Shown: one piece after another, positions 1 to 9,484 of the stretch
Numbering within the stretch: position 1 is the stretch's first letter
Layout: the number at the start of each line of letters is the position of its first letter
Origin: Planctomycetota bacterium
GTDB lineage: Bacteria > Planctomycetota > Phycisphaerae > Phycisphaerales > UBA1924
DNA length: 64,000 nt
Assembly: GCA_039819165.1 (NCBI GenBank)
Contig: JBCBSM010000001.1
Span: 62,001-126,000 of the forward strand
Direction of reading: 5' to 3'
Program-made: the position numbers and the translations under genes
Notes under the pieces: generated by a model
What the model saw: only the letters and a program-made list of their open reading frames with translations
Databases searched by the model: none
Told to the model about the DNA's origin: nothing

Positions 1-214
1 CGCTCTCGGGGTGCTCGCCGGCGTTCGGATCGAGGCGATCTTGCTGCAGCGGCAGCTCGAGGAAGCCCTTGGCCTCCTTGTAGGCGGACAGCAGCGAGCG
101 AACCTCGCCGACGAGGACCTCGTCTCCATCGCAGCGTTCGCGGATGAAGGAGTCGCGTTCCGTAGGGGGGACGCCGAGGGCTTCCTCAAATACCTCTTGC
201 GTCCGAGGCCTCAT
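1..214 (-). CDS. Ser/Thr protein kinase, N-terminal fragment (runs off window)
   Basis: The minus strand from the ATG at 214 (or an in-frame ATG at 220) reads without a stop to the window edge, about 71 codons. The peptide begins MRPRTQEVFEEALGVPPTER and continues with a Cys-Asp-Gly-Asp-Glu motif and a Leu-rich stretch. It closely matches the pre-kinase N-terminal segment of the kinase at 1084 ([20 protein letters not shown]...), so I infer a planctomycete kinase-TPR protein whose catalytic domain lies outside the window. Its start lies about 30 nt inside the 3' end of the upstream ECF sigma gene, so the two are probably translationally coupled. This sigma-then-kinase order is common in planctomycetes. 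No catalytic residue is visible, so the call rests on homology of the N-terminus only. Confidence 0.7.
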   Translation of the reverse strand, partial: MRPRTQEVFEEALGVPPTERDSFIRERCDGDEVLVGEVRSLLSAYKEAKGFLELPLQQDRLDPNAGEHPES

Positions 215-785
215 CGCCATCGCCGCTCAGTTCTCGGTAGAGCCACGCCCGGGCGAAGGCCCACCTGCGGTCTACCGTGCTAGTGGACATCTCTAGAGCT
301 GCCGCGGTCTGCTCCACCGTCAGACCCGCGAGGAACCGGAGTTGCACGACCGCGGCAGCGTCCGGCGCCACCTCCTGGAAGCGGCGAAGTGCGTCATCGA
401 ACCTCAGGATGTCCGCCGAATCCCTGTCGGCGAGCTCTAGGACATCCCGAAGCGCGAGGGGCGCCCGGCCGCCGCCGCGCTTCTGGCGGCCCCGGCTTCG
501 GGCGTGATCGACCAGCACCCGCCGCATCGCCTCGGCCGCCGCCACGTAGAAGTGCGCCCGGTTCGCCCAGGGCAGGTCGCGGTCGCCCGTGAGCTTCAGA
601 TACGCCTCGTGGATGAGCGCGGTCGCGCCCAGCGTGTGGTTCGCTCGCTCCCCGGCGAGCAACCGCACCGCCGTCGAGTGCAGCTGCCCGTAGAGCGCCT
701 CGACGAGGTACTTGGACCGCTCGTCAGAGCCGACCGACGGGTCTTGGAGCAGACGCGTGATGTCGCCTTCCGGGGGTGGGTTCAT
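186..785 (-). CDS. ECF-family RNA polymerase sigma factor
   Basis: A 199-residue sigma-70 family protein of the ECF type common in planctomycetes. Region 2 spans roughly residues 20-105 (the part with HEAYLKL, FYVAAAEAMRRVLVDHAR). Region 4 occupies about 130-190 and has the helix-turn-helix LTVEQTAAALEMSTSTVDRR. The ATG at 785 has a GGGAGGG ribosome-binding site about 7 nt upstream. It overlaps the start of the truncated kinase at 214 by about 30 nt and diverges from the kinase gene at 1084, with a 298-nt intergenic region that must hold both promoters. No anti-sigma gene is adjacent. The kinase may take that role, which is inference from gene order. The family is certain; the target regulon is unknown. 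Confidence 0.9.
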   Translation of the reverse strand: MNPPPEGDITRLLQDPSVGSDERSKYLVEALYGQLHSTAVRLLAGERANHTLGATALIHEAYLKLTGDRDLPWANRAHFYVAAAEAMRRVLVDHARSRGRQKRGGGRAPLALRDVLELADRDSADILRFDDALRRFQEVAPDAAAVVQLRFLAGLTVEQTAAALEMSTSTVDRRWAFARAWLYRELSGDGDEASDARGI

Positions 786-1083
786 CCGCCGATCCCTCCC
801 GTCGCGCGCACGCAGCCTGGCGTTGCGAGCAGTCGAGGGCTGCCGCCCGAGTCAGCGGCCGCCGTCGTGGGCCATCGTCCTATCGGAACACCAAACGACC
901 AAAGCGTTTGGGATGTCCTGGTGTCGCGCTCTTCCAAGGAAGGGTCGGCGCAGGAATTCGGTCGGTCGAGGCGTAAGGACCTGGGGTGCGGAAACCGCTA
1001 AGAACGCTTTTGCATTTCAAGGGGAGTCCCTACTCGCACCGCGGTCAGCATGACCCCTTGTCGGATGGTGGTAGAACCTCAGC

Positions 1084-4000
1084 ATGACAACCACAGAGTC
1101 GATCTTCTGGACCGCCCGGGACCTCTCCCCGGACGATCGCCGTTCCTTCCTGGCCCAGGCCTGTGGCGACGATGCCGAACTCCGCAAGCAGGTCGATGCG
1201 CTGCTCGCCGCCGATGCCGATGCCGACGCCGACAGCTTCCTGTCCCTCGAATCGGCCAGCCGCTTCGAGGGCGAGCACGCGGCGGGCGACCAGATCGGCC
1301 GCTACACGCTGCTCAAGGAGATCGGCTCGGGGGGCTTCGGCTCGGTGTGGCTCGCCGAGCAGAGCGAGCCGGTCGAGCGCCGGGTGGCGATCAAGATCAT
1401 CAAGCTCGGCATGGACACCCGTCAGGTGATCGCGCGCTTCGAGGCCGAGCGGCAGGCCATCGCGATGATGGACCATCCCAACATTGCGCGGGTGCTCGAC
1501 GCGGGCGCGACCGAAGCCGGCCGACCATTCTTCGTCATGGAACTCGTCGACGGCCGGCCCATCGTCGAGTTCTGCAACGAGCACCGGCTCGATATCCGGG
1601 CGCGGCTCGAGCTGTTCATCGGCGTGTGCCACGCGGTGCAGCACGCACACCAGAAGGGCATCATCCACCGCGACATCAAGCCGTCCAACGTCCTGACCAG
1701 CATGCACGACGGCACGCCGGTGCCCAAGATCATCGACTTCGGCATCGCCAAGGCGACGCGGGTCGAGCTCACGCAGAAGACGCTGATCACCGCGCGGGGC
1801 CAGCTGATCGGCTCACCCGCCTACATGTCGCCCGAGCAGCTCACGATGTCCGAGCTCGAGATCGACACCCGCAGCGATGTCTACGGCTTGGGCGTGCTGC
1901 TCTACGAGATGCTCACGGGCACCCGGCCCTTCCCGGGCGACGAGCTCGATTCCAAGGGATTGGCAGAACTCGTCCGCGTGCTAACGCAGGAGGACCCGCC
2001 CAAGCCCTCGGCGCGTGTGCTCAACATGGACGAGGCCGACCGCGCCGCCGGGCCGCGCCCCGGCGATCCGCACCGTGTTGCGTCGCAGCTTCGCGGCGAT
2101 CTCGATTGGATCGCGATGAAGTGCCTGGAGAAGGATCGCGAGCGGCGGTACGACACCGCCAACGGCCTAGCGGTGGACATCCGCCGGCATCTCAACGACG
2201 AGCCCGTGCTCGCCGGCCCGCCCAACGCGAGCTATCGCATGCAGAAGTTCGTGCGCCGCAACCGCGCGGGCGTCGTGGCGGCCTCGCTCGTAGCGGGTGC
2301 GGTGCTGGCCGGGGGCGGTCTCGCGGGGGGCGGTCTGCTCTGGGCCCTGAGCGAGAAGGCCCGCGTCGAGCGAGCCGAGGAATCGACCCGGCGGCAGCTC
2401 ACCCGGGCGACCGAGGTCAAGCAGCTGATCACGAGCATGCTCGCGAGCGTGCGGCCCGAGGACGCGGGCAGCGCCGACACGCCGATGCTGCGGTCCATCC
2501 TCGACAAGACGGTCGCGCGGCTCGACGCCGGAGAGATCGAGGATCGGATGGTGCAGGCCGAATTGCGCACGGTTACCGGCGATGCATATGGCAGCCTCGG
2601 CGACTTCCTCACCGCGACCAGCCAGTTCGAGGCCGCGTTGGAGCTCTACCGCGACGAGCTGGGTGCGGAGCATGAGAACACGCTCAACATCGCCCGCCGC
2701 CTGGGCGTGCTCTACTTCGAGCTTGCTCGGTACGACGAGGCCGAGTCGCTGATCGCGCCCGTGTACCGGACCTACCTGGAGACGCTCGGCGCTCGGTCGC
2801 AGGACGCTCGCCTCGCGGCGGTCAACCTCGGCGGCGTCTACCAGAAGCAGGCCCGATACGACGAGGCCGAGTCGCTCTTCCGGGGCGTGATCGACATGGA
2901 GGGCGAAGGAGAGGAGTTCGAGAAGAAGACCCACAACGCGATCCGGAACCTCGCGAGCCTCTACGTCCAGACTCGGCGGTTCGACGAAGCGCTGCCGCTC
3001 TTCGAGCAGACGGTCGCGTGGCGATTGGAGAAGTACGGTCCCGAGTACCCCGATACGCTCCGGTCGATCGAGGGCCTCGGCACGCTCTACATCCAGCTCC
3101 AGCGCTTCGACGAGGCCGAGCAGATGCTCGGCGATGTGCTCGAGCCGCACCGCCAGGTGTTCGGCGAGACGCATCCCGACACGCTCACGGTTGTGAACAA
3201 CCTCGGCGCGCTGTACCTTCGCTCGGGCCGTCCGGCGCAGGCCAAACCACTCTTCAAGATCTCATACGACGCCAAGAGGGAACGCCTCGGCGAGCGGCAC
3301 CCCGAGACGCTGCGGTCGCTCAACAACATCTCCGGCGCCCGCTTCCTCCTCGGCGAGTACGAGGCGGCCCTCGAGAGCTTCGAGGAGATGCTGGTCATGC
3401 GGACCGAGGCCCTCGGGCCCGACCACGTCGACTCCATCCGCTCCGCGGGCATGGTCGCCATGTGCCACGACCGGCTCGGCAACATCGACGAGGCCTATAG
3501 CGCCTACTCGGACATGATCGAGGCGAGCATCCGAACGCTCGGCGAGGAGCACTACGTCACCCGCACGGCCATGAACAACATGGCGCTCATGCTGGCGCCC
3601 ACCGGCCGCGTGGCAAGGGCAGTGGAGGTCTCGCGTCGGGTGGCCGAACTCGAGGAAGCGACCGGCCGACCCAACTACGAGTATATCGACACCCATGCGC
3701 AGGCCCTGTTCCACGCCGGCGAGTTCGCCGAGGCCATCGAGGTGCAGCGCCGCGTGCTCGAGATCATGCCGCCGGGGGCGGACGACACCGCCTTCGATCG
3801 CCTCGCCGAGTATGAGATCGCGGACGAGCACGGCGACGAAATCGAGAGCTGGACCGAGGCTGCGCTCGGCGTCGCGCACGCCCGCCGTGGGCTCGAGGTC
3901 CGCACGGAGATGCTCGGACCCGACGCGCCGGCGACGCTCGCGGCCATGGTGGCGCTCGCCGAGGCATTCGTGGCAGCGGAGCAGATCGACGAGGCCACCG

Positions 4001-5118
4001 AGACGATCGCGCGTGCCAAGGACGTTGCCCGCACCGCGCACGGCGAGCCGTCCGAGCCGCTCGAGGCCGTGCTCCGCGGGGCCGGGGCGGTGTGGTACGA
4101 CGCCAAGCAGCACGAACGAGCCGAGCCAGAGTACCGAGAACTGTCCCAGCTGCTGGAGTCCTCGGACCGCGGCGATACGCAGGCGGGGTTGGCCGCGCGG
4201 GCACGGCATACGCACGTGCTGGCCTGGCTCGATCGCCTCGGCGAGGCCCGGACGGTCATCGACCGCCTCCCCGAACTGAGCGCACGCGTGGGCGAGGAGC
4301 GTGCCGCGGTGTTCGTGCCCGCCATGGAGCGCTTGGTCGAGCGGCTGCGTCAGCGGGGCGAACTGGACGCGGCGATCGGCTATTGCCACCAGGCCATCGA
4401 GCTGCTTACCAACGTCCACGGCCCCGACAGCACGCCGGTCGCGAACGTGCAGCACCGCCTCTCGGTCGTCCTTTCGGATGCGAACGAACTCACTGAGGCC
4501 GTCCGGATCTCCCGGGAGGCCCTCGCCACGCACCGCCTCCGCAGCGGCGACCGCAGCCGAGAGGTCGCCACCACGCTCTACAACCTCGGACTGCTGCTCA
4601 TGAAGCAACGACGGTTCGAGGACGTGCATGCCGCCCACGGCGAGTCGCTCTCGATCTTCCGGGAACTGCATGGCGACGACCACCCGCGGACCTGGAAGGC
4701 CATGATCGACCTCGGGCTCGCCAGCATCCGCAGCGGGCGGTCCGCCGAGGGCGAGGCGCTCTATCGAGACGTGATCATCGCGAGCAACCGGGAGGTCGGC
4801 CCGGGTAGTCCCCAGGCGCTGCACGCGATGAACAACCTCGCGTATCACTACGCTGGCACCGACCGCGCCCGCGAGGGGCTCGACATGATCACCGAGGTCG
4901 TTCACCTCCAGGCCGAGGCCGGCGAGGAGTCGTTCGTGTACCTCGACACGATGGCCTATGCGCTGTTCAAGGCCGGCCGCATCCGCGAGGCCCTCGAGAC
5001 CCAGCGCCGCGTGGTCGAGTTGCTGCCCGAGGGTGGCGATCCAACGGTCTTCGATCGCCTCGCGCAGTACGAAGACGCCGCGAGCCGTCTAGAACTCGTC
5101 TCGAACGGCACGAAGTAG
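1084..5118 (+). CDS. Membrane-anchored Ser/Thr protein kinase with long TPR tail
   Basis: A 1344-residue Hanks-type kinase. Residues 1-70 are the short N-terminal segment shared with the kinase fragment at 1-214. The kinase domain covers about 73-350: glycine loop GSGGFGSVW at 81-89, VAIK with Lys104, catalytic HRDIKPSN with Asp197 and Asn202, DFG at 218-220, and SPAYMSPEQ around 244-252. All catalytic residues are present. A hydrophobic Ala/Gly/Val segment at about 396-421 is the single membrane span. The remaining 900 residues are tetratricopeptide repeats of the roughly 42-residue kind with recurring YDEAESL and RFDEALPLF motifs, probably extracytoplasmic and protein-binding. A possible promoter (ATGACC, 16 nt, TAGAAC) ends 6 nt before the ATG and no clear Shine-Dalgarno is seen. 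Substrates are unknown. Confidence 0.95.
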   Translation: MTTTESIFWTARDLSPDDRRSFLAQACGDDAELRKQVDALLAADADADADSFLSLESASRFEGEHAAGDQIGRYTLLKEIGSGGFGSVWLAEQSEPVERRVAIKIIKLGMDTRQVIARFEAERQAIAMMDHPNIARVLDAGATEAGRPFFVMELVDGRPIVEFCNEHRLDIRARLELFIGVCHAVQHAHQKGIIHRDIKPSNVLTSMHDGTPVPKIIDFGIAKATRVELTQKTLITARGQLIGSPAYMSPEQLTMSELEIDTRSDVYGLGVLLYEMLTGTRPFPGDELDSKGLAELVRVLTQEDPPKPSARVLNMDEADRAAGPRPGDPHRVASQLRGDLDWIAMKCLEKDRERRYDTANGLAVDIRRHLNDEPVLAGPPNASYRMQKFVRRNRAGVVAASLVAGAVLAGGGLAGGGLLWALSEKARVERAEESTRRQLTRATEVKQLITSMLASVRPEDAGSADTPMLRSILDKTVARLDAGEIEDRMVQAELRTVTGDAYGSLGDFLTATSQFEAALELYRDELGAEHENTLNIARRLGVLYFELARYDEAESLIAPVYRTYLETLGARSQDARLAAVNLGGVYQKQARYDEAESLFRGVIDMEGEGEEFEKKTHNAIRNLASLYVQTRRFDEALPLFEQTVAWRLEKYGPEYPDTLRSIEGLGTLYIQLQRFDEAEQMLGDVLEPHRQVFGETHPDTLTVVNNLGALYLRSGRPAQAKPLFKISYDAKRERLGERHPETLRSLNNISGARFLLGEYEAALESFEEMLVMRTEALGPDHVDSIRSAGMVAMCHDRLGNIDEAYSAYSDMIEASIRTLGEEHYVTRTAMNNMALMLAPTGRVARAVEVSRRVAELEEATGRPNYEYIDTHAQALFHAGEFAEAIEVQRRVLEIMPPGADDTAFDRLAEYEIADEHGDEIESWTEAALGVAHARRGLEVRTEMLGPDAPATLAAMVALAEAFVAAEQIDEATETIARAKDVARTAHGEPSEPLEAVLRGAGAVWYDAKQHERAEPEYRELSQLLESSDRGDTQAGLAARARHTHVLAWLDRLGEARTVIDRLPELSARVGEERAAVFVPAMERLVERLRQRGELDAAIGYCHQAIELLTNVHGPDSTPVANVQHRLSVVLSDANELTEAVRISREALATHRLRSGDRSREVATTLYNLGLLLMKQRRFEDVHAAHGESLSIFRELHGDDHPRTWKAMIDLGLASIRSGRSAEGEALYRDVIIASNREVGPGSPQALHAMNNLAYHYAGTDRAREGLDMITEVVHLQAEAGEESFVYLDTMAYALFKAGRIREALETQRRVVELLPEGGDPTVFDRLAQYEDAASRLELVSNGTK

Positions 5119-5468
5119 AGGCGCTGCGACCTCGCCAGCCGGGCGTGCCGCTAGGCAGGATCGGTCGGCCGATCGGGAAACCGTTGCGGCGATTGTGCAT
5201 GCGGCTGGCGCCGGAGTCTACAGCGACGCATGCTCGAGCGCGTAGCTCGATTGACGAGAGGTGCATCGGTGCAACCGACCGGTGTGTCTTCCGGTTGGAC
5301 CCATGACTGCGAGAGGTCACGGCGTCACTCAGAGCGACCGACGATTCGCTCCCGTCCGCAAGTGTTACGACGCCATCGGCAGTGCTAGCGCCGCCGTATT
5401 GGTGGCAGTGGCTCACGGCAACGGCTGCATCGCTCACCAAACCGAAGCTGCCAGGAGCGTGGCACACG
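5119..5468. other. Intergenic region with no recognisable feature
   Basis: 350 nt between the kinase gene and the broken gene at 5469. Open frames here have unconvincing composition. Two weak inverted repeats (around 5159-5174 and 5272-5297) lack a following T-run, so neither is called a terminator. Confidence 0.6.
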
Positions 5469-6185
5469 CTACCGATCGGGCAGCGCCACGCGATGCATTC
5501 GCAGCGGATCGCCGTGGCGCAGCAGGAACTCGTCCGGGCGTCCGGATGGATATACAAAGCCGTAGGACTCATCCCCACCCGGAATCGGAGGCAACTCGAT
5601 GCGACGGGGCGGGTCATCGCCGCACGTGTCGTACAGGTACATGAGCCGCTGATCGAAGGTCATGACCCAAGGCTCCACGAACGCGATCCGGACATGCAGG
5701 CCCTGTCCGGGCATGGGTAGGGCCGTCGAGGCTCGCCGGTCGGCGAGTTACACGCATACCTCCGGCTTGCCGCCAGAGAAGCCGTGGCCGGCGGCAATCA
5801 GCGCGAGCGAGCCGTCCCGCGCCACCGCCCCGTTCTGGATGGTCCCGAGCCAGTCGCGGTTGGGCCTTCGGTGGATCTCGCTGGCCACGACCGTGTCGCC
5901 GTGCTCGTCGAACTCCAGCAGGCCAGCCGACTCGTATCCCGGTGCCCATGCCCTGTCCGACTCGGGGTGGAACAGCCACTCTTCGCGAATCTCGTCCAGC
6001 ATGGCACTCGCGGGGGGTAGCTCCCGCCCCTCGGGTGTGAAACACACATATTCCCTCTCAAAGCTGTGCACGACGCCGGTGCGTGACACGGCCAACTCAC
6101 GCGCTGCGGGTTCCAAACCGGGTATACTCAGCCGCTTGCAGGGGCACGGCCGCCCGGGACCGCAGCAGTCCGCTGCCGGACGCAC
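5469..6185 (-). pseudogene. Hypothetical beta-propeller-like protein interrupted by in-frame TAA
   Basis: One reading frame on the minus strand gives 145 codons, then a TAA at 5750-5748, then 92 further codons to a normal stop at 5469. Both halves read as one coherent globular protein: GGKPEVCV before the stop, and LADRRASTALPMPGQGLHVR after it. A single change of a Tyr codon (TAC or TAT) to TAA would explain the break. I do not recognise the family. The alternating hydrophobic and charged strands (for example DGSLALIAAGHGF) resemble propeller or SMP-30-like proteins, but that is weak. No convincing start or ribosome-binding site precedes the coherent part, so the 5' end may also be lost; tRNA-Val lies just upstream. 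It could instead be two small genes or an assembly error. Confidence 0.4.
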
Positions 6186-6209
6186 CCCGGTCGTCCACGC
6201 CCCAGGTTC

Positions 6210-6283
6210 GGGCGCATAGCTCAGTTGGCTAGAGCGCTGCCGTCACATGGCAGAGGTCACAGGTTCGAGTCCTGTTGCGCTCA
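6210..6283 (+). tRNA. tRNA-Val (CAC)
   Basis: A 74-nt cloverleaf can be folded by eye. The acceptor stem GGGCGCA pairs with TGCGCTC (one G-T), followed by discriminator A. The D arm is GCTC/GAGC. The anticodon stem CTGCC/GGCAG carries loop GTCACAT, giving T33 and anticodon CAC. The T arm is ACAGG-TTCGAGT-CCTGT. CCA is not encoded. Reading the anticodon as CAT (Met) would put a non-T at position 33, so Val is preferred. Confidence 0.93.
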
Positions 6284-6331
6284 TTCGGGATCTGTGCGGA
6301 TGCACGGCCACGGCGTCGCACCAAGCGGCCG

Positions 6332-9300
6332 CTAGACCGCGGCTCCGGCCAGCACGGGCCGGGCCGGCTCGGGCTCCCGCAGAGACGAGCCCCCGATGGA
6401 CGCGCGCCGCCGAGCGGTCCCGCGCAGCGCCACCAGCCTGAACAGCCCCGGAACCAGCAGCACCGCGAGCAGCGTGGCACCCGCGATGCCGCCCGCCATC
6501 ACGATCGCCAGGGACGGCCAGAAGTCCCCGCCGATGAACAGCAGCAGCGGCAGGAAGCCGCCGATGGTCGTCAGCGTCGTCGAGATGACGTGCCGCATGC
6601 AGCCCAGGATGGCTTCGGCGATGCCCCGTGGGTCGCCGAGCCGCGCGGTCGGGTGCTCCCGCAGCGATGCGAGCACGACGATGCTGTCGTTGAGCGCCAC
6701 GCCGATGAGGCCCAGCGTGCCCAGGATGGAGTTGAAGCTGAAGGGGAACGAGATCGCCCACGTCGCCAGCAGCGCGAGGCCGACCGAGAGCACCGCGACG
6801 GCCCCGAGGATCGCCGCCATGGCGACGCTGCGGAACGCGAGGATCAGCGTGGCGATCATCAGCACGACGAGCACCGGCGCGTAACGCGCGAGGTTGCCCG
6901 TGGCGTCGGAGTTCTGCTCGGCCGCGCCGCCGACGCTGATGGCGTATCCCGCCGGCAGCGGGGGGCCCTGCGACTGGAGGTCCTCGAGCACCTCCGCGCC
7001 GATGGCCAGCGGCAATGCGCCCGCCCGCGTGTACGCCTTCACGCTGTTGGATCGCTGCCCCTTGTAGCGGGTGATCGCGCCGCGGGCGGGCCGCAGGCTG
7101 GCGTCGGCGATGGCCGGCAGCGGCACCGCCGTGCCGTCGGGGCCGATGATCTCGGTCGACGCGATCTCGGCGATGTCGCCCCGCGCGGCCTCGGCGTGCG
7201 ACACGCGGACCGGGATCTCCTCGAGATCCTCGAGCACGGTGCCCCCGGTCACGCCCTCGTACGCGTTGCGCAGCTGCGTCGCGACGTCGACCAGCGTGAG
7301 GCCCGCCAGCTTCGCCTGCTGCTCGTCCACGTCGAACCACAGCTTCGGTTCGGCCCGCTCGATGGTCATCTGCGTGTGCAGCACGTCCGGGTGCGCCTGC
7401 AGCCGCGCGCGGAACGCCTCGCCGATGTCCTGGAGAACGTCGGGATCCGGCCCGGTCACGCGGTACTCGATGTCGGCCACCACGGGCGGTCCCTGGCCGA
7501 ACGAGCGCACCACGACCTGCGCACCCGGCAGTTGATCGTCGAGCTGGGCCTGCAATTCTGTGACCAGGCGCTTGGTGGCCTCGGCGGAGGTCGTATCGAC
7601 GATGCCGTGCGCATATGACGGCATCGCGTCCTTGTCCATCACCAGGTTGTACCACACGCTCGGGTAGCTTCCGCCCACCAGCCAGTGGACCCGCTCGACG
7701 CCGTCGGCATCGCGGATGATGGACTCGGCCCGCTCGGATTCCGCCCGCGTGCGCGAGAGCGAGGCGTCGCTGGGCATCCAGATCTGCACGTGGAACATGT
7801 CGCGATCCACGGGCGGGAAGAACTGGTTGCCGAGCATGGGCGCCACGGCGAATCCGGCCAGCGGGGCGATCAACGCCAGGCTGATGGCCGCCACGGGACG
7901 CTCGTAGAGCGCCCGCAGCACGCGCGCCAGCCCGCGGCCCCGGGTCCTGCTGCCGACGCCATCCTTCCACCAACGGCGGCGGGACTCGGGCGCTCTGGAC
8001 ACGAAGATGCCCGCGAGCGCGGCGATGATCGTCAGCGACACGCCGAAGGAGAACACGACGGCGTAGATCACGCTCTGCCCGATGGAGCCCACGAAGTCGC
8101 CCGCGCCGCCGGGCAGCAGCAGGATGGGCGCGAAGGCCAGCACGGTCGTGAGCGTCGAGGCGCCCAGCGGCCCGGCGAGGTGCCGCACGGCCGAGCCCAT
8201 CGCGTCGACCCTGCTCGCGCCCGCGCGCAGCCGCGCGGTAACCTCGTCGGTCACGACGATCGCGTTGTCCACAAGCAGGCCGAGCGCGATGATCATGCCG
8301 AAGATCGACATCTGGTGCAGGCTGTTGCCGCTGGCCTGGATGGCCGCGAGCGTGAGCGAGACAACCAATGGCAGGGCCGACCCCACGATGACCGCCTGCC
8401 GCATGCCCATGGTCAGCCAGATGACCGCGAGGATCACGCCCGCGCCCGCCAGCAGGTTCAGGCCGAGCTCGGTCAGCCGCGCCGACGTGTAGCTGGTCTG
8501 CTCGAACACTCGCTGGACGTCCAGGCCCGAGCGTTCGGCCTCGAAGCTTCGCAGCACGCCGCTCGCCTGCTGGGCCCAGGCGTCGGCCTGCGCGTTCCCT
8601 GCCATGCGTGCCGCGACGAGCACGCCACGCCGGCCGTCGCTCAGCGCGAGTGCGTCCACCGGCGTGCGGATGTCCCGATCCAGTGTTGCGATGTCCGACA
8701 ACCGCAGCACGCGGCCATCGGCGCCCTCGCGGAGCGGAATGGCGGCGATCCGCTCGAGCGTGTCCAGCTCGCCGGCCACCTCGATCAGCACGTCGTTCGC
8801 CGCGCCGCGCACCACGCCCGCGGAGGACCTCGAGTCCGCATCGCGGATGAGCTGCGCGATCATGCCCGCATCCAGCCCGAGCGCGGACGCCTCGTCGGCG
8901 TCGAGGCGCACGCGGATCTCCTCTCGGGCGTCGCCGTACACGCGGACCAGCTCCGTGCCCGGCACGCCCCGCAGGCGGTCGGCCAGTTCCTCGGCCTGCC
9001 TCGTGAGCACCCCGATGGATGCTGCCGAGGGCTCCCTCGAGCCGACGGACGCCACGAGCGTGTAGGCAACCGGATCCCGCTTGTCGTCCATGTCGGGCCG
9101 GCCCGCGCCCGCCGGAAGCCGCGGCTCGACGTCCCGCAGCTTGTCGCGGATCTCGCTGAAGATCTCCTGGTTTTCGCGCGCGGTGATGCGGTCCAGCAGT
9201 TCGATGGACACCACCGACATGCCCGCTCGCGACGTCGTCTCGACCTTCTTGATCTCATCGATCTCGTCCAGCGCCGTCTCGATGGGCTCTGTCACTAAGC

Positions 9301-9484
9301 TCTCGACGCGCTCGGCCGAGGCGCCCGGGAACGGCGTGAGCACCAGCGGCCCGCGGTTGACGATGCGCGGATCCTCGAGTCGCGGGATGGTCAGGAAGCT
9401 GGAGAGGCCCGCGACCAGCGAGACCACGATCAGCAGCCCCAGCAGGTAGCGATTCCGCATCACGAGGGTCGACCAGCTAGCCAT
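6332..9484 (-). CDS. RND-family efflux permease (AcrB-like)
   Basis: A 1050-residue inner-membrane resistance-nodulation-division transporter, of normal length for the family. It has a first membrane helix at about 11-30, a large periplasmic porter domain with PRLEDPRI and PFPGASAERVE near the N-terminus, helices 2-6 from about 340 to 500, a second periplasmic half, and helices 8-12 from about 860. The helix-4 motif reads GLLVDNAIVVTDEV, so the second Asp of the AcrB pair is Asn. The helix-10 motif reads GVALNDSIVVL, without the AcrB-type Lys, as in several less-studied RND branches. It is third in the tetR-adaptor-permease operon, and its ATG lies 8 nt inside the end of the adaptor gene. No outer-membrane channel gene follows. 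Substrate is unknown. Confidence 0.95.
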   Translation of the reverse strand: MASWSTLVMRNRYLLGLLIVVSLVAGLSSFLTIPRLEDPRIVNRGPLVLTPFPGASAERVESLVTEPIETALDEIDEIKKVETTSRAGMSVVSIELLDRITARENQEIFSEIRDKLRDVEPRLPAGAGRPDMDDKRDPVAYTLVASVGSREPSAASIGVLTRQAEELADRLRGVPGTELVRVYGDAREEIRVRLDADEASALGLDAGMIAQLIRDADSRSSAGVVRGAANDVLIEVAGELDTLERIAAIPLREGADGRVLRLSDIATLDRDIRTPVDALALSDGRRGVLVAARMAGNAQADAWAQQASGVLRSFEAERSGLDVQRVFEQTSYTSARLTELGLNLLAGAGVILAVIWLTMGMRQAVIVGSALPLVVSLTLAAIQASGNSLHQMSIFGMIIALGLLVDNAIVVTDEVTARLRAGASRVDAMGSAVRHLAGPLGASTLTTVLAFAPILLLPGGAGDFVGSIGQSVIYAVVFSFGVSLTIIAALAGIFVSRAPESRRRWWKDGVGSRTRGRGLARVLRALYERPVAAISLALIAPLAGFAVAPMLGNQFFPPVDRDMFHVQIWMPSDASLSRTRAESERAESIIRDADGVERVHWLVGGSYPSVWYNLVMDKDAMPSYAHGIVDTTSAEATKRLVTELQAQLDDQLPGAQVVVRSFGQGPPVVADIEYRVTGPDPDVLQDIGEAFRARLQAHPDVLHTQMTIERAEPKLWFDVDEQQAKLAGLTLVDVATQLRNAYEGVTGGTVLEDLEEIPVRVSHAEAARGDIAEIASTEIIGPDGTAVPLPAIADASLRPARGAITRYKGQRSNSVKAYTRAGALPLAIGAEVLEDLQSQGPPLPAGYAISVGGAAEQNSDATGNLARYAPVLVVLMIATLILAFRSVAMAAILGAVAVLSVGLALLATWAISFPFSFNSILGTLGLIGVALNDSIVVLASLREHPTARLGDPRGIAEAILGCMRHVISTTLTTIGGFLPLLLFIGGDFWPSLAIVMAGGIAGATLLAVLLVPGLFRLVALRGTARRRASIGGSSLREPEPARPVLAGAAV

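Noticed and set aside
5159-5174. Inverted repeat GATCGG-TCGG-CCGATC after the kinase gene
   Set aside because: Six-base stem with no T-run downstream; not enough for a terminator.
5261-5644. Plus-strand open frame of about 127 codons between the kinase and the broken gene
   Set aside because: No ribosome-binding site and no recognisable pattern; it overlaps the more coherent minus-strand frame.
6210-6283. Reading the tRNA as tRNA-Met (CAT anticodon)
   Set aside because: That register breaks the anticodon stem and removes T33. CAC (Val) keeps both.
6324-6333. Perfect palindrome AGCGGCCGCT at the end of the RND gene
   Set aside because: Short and without flanking terminator or repeat features; expected by chance in GC-rich DNA.
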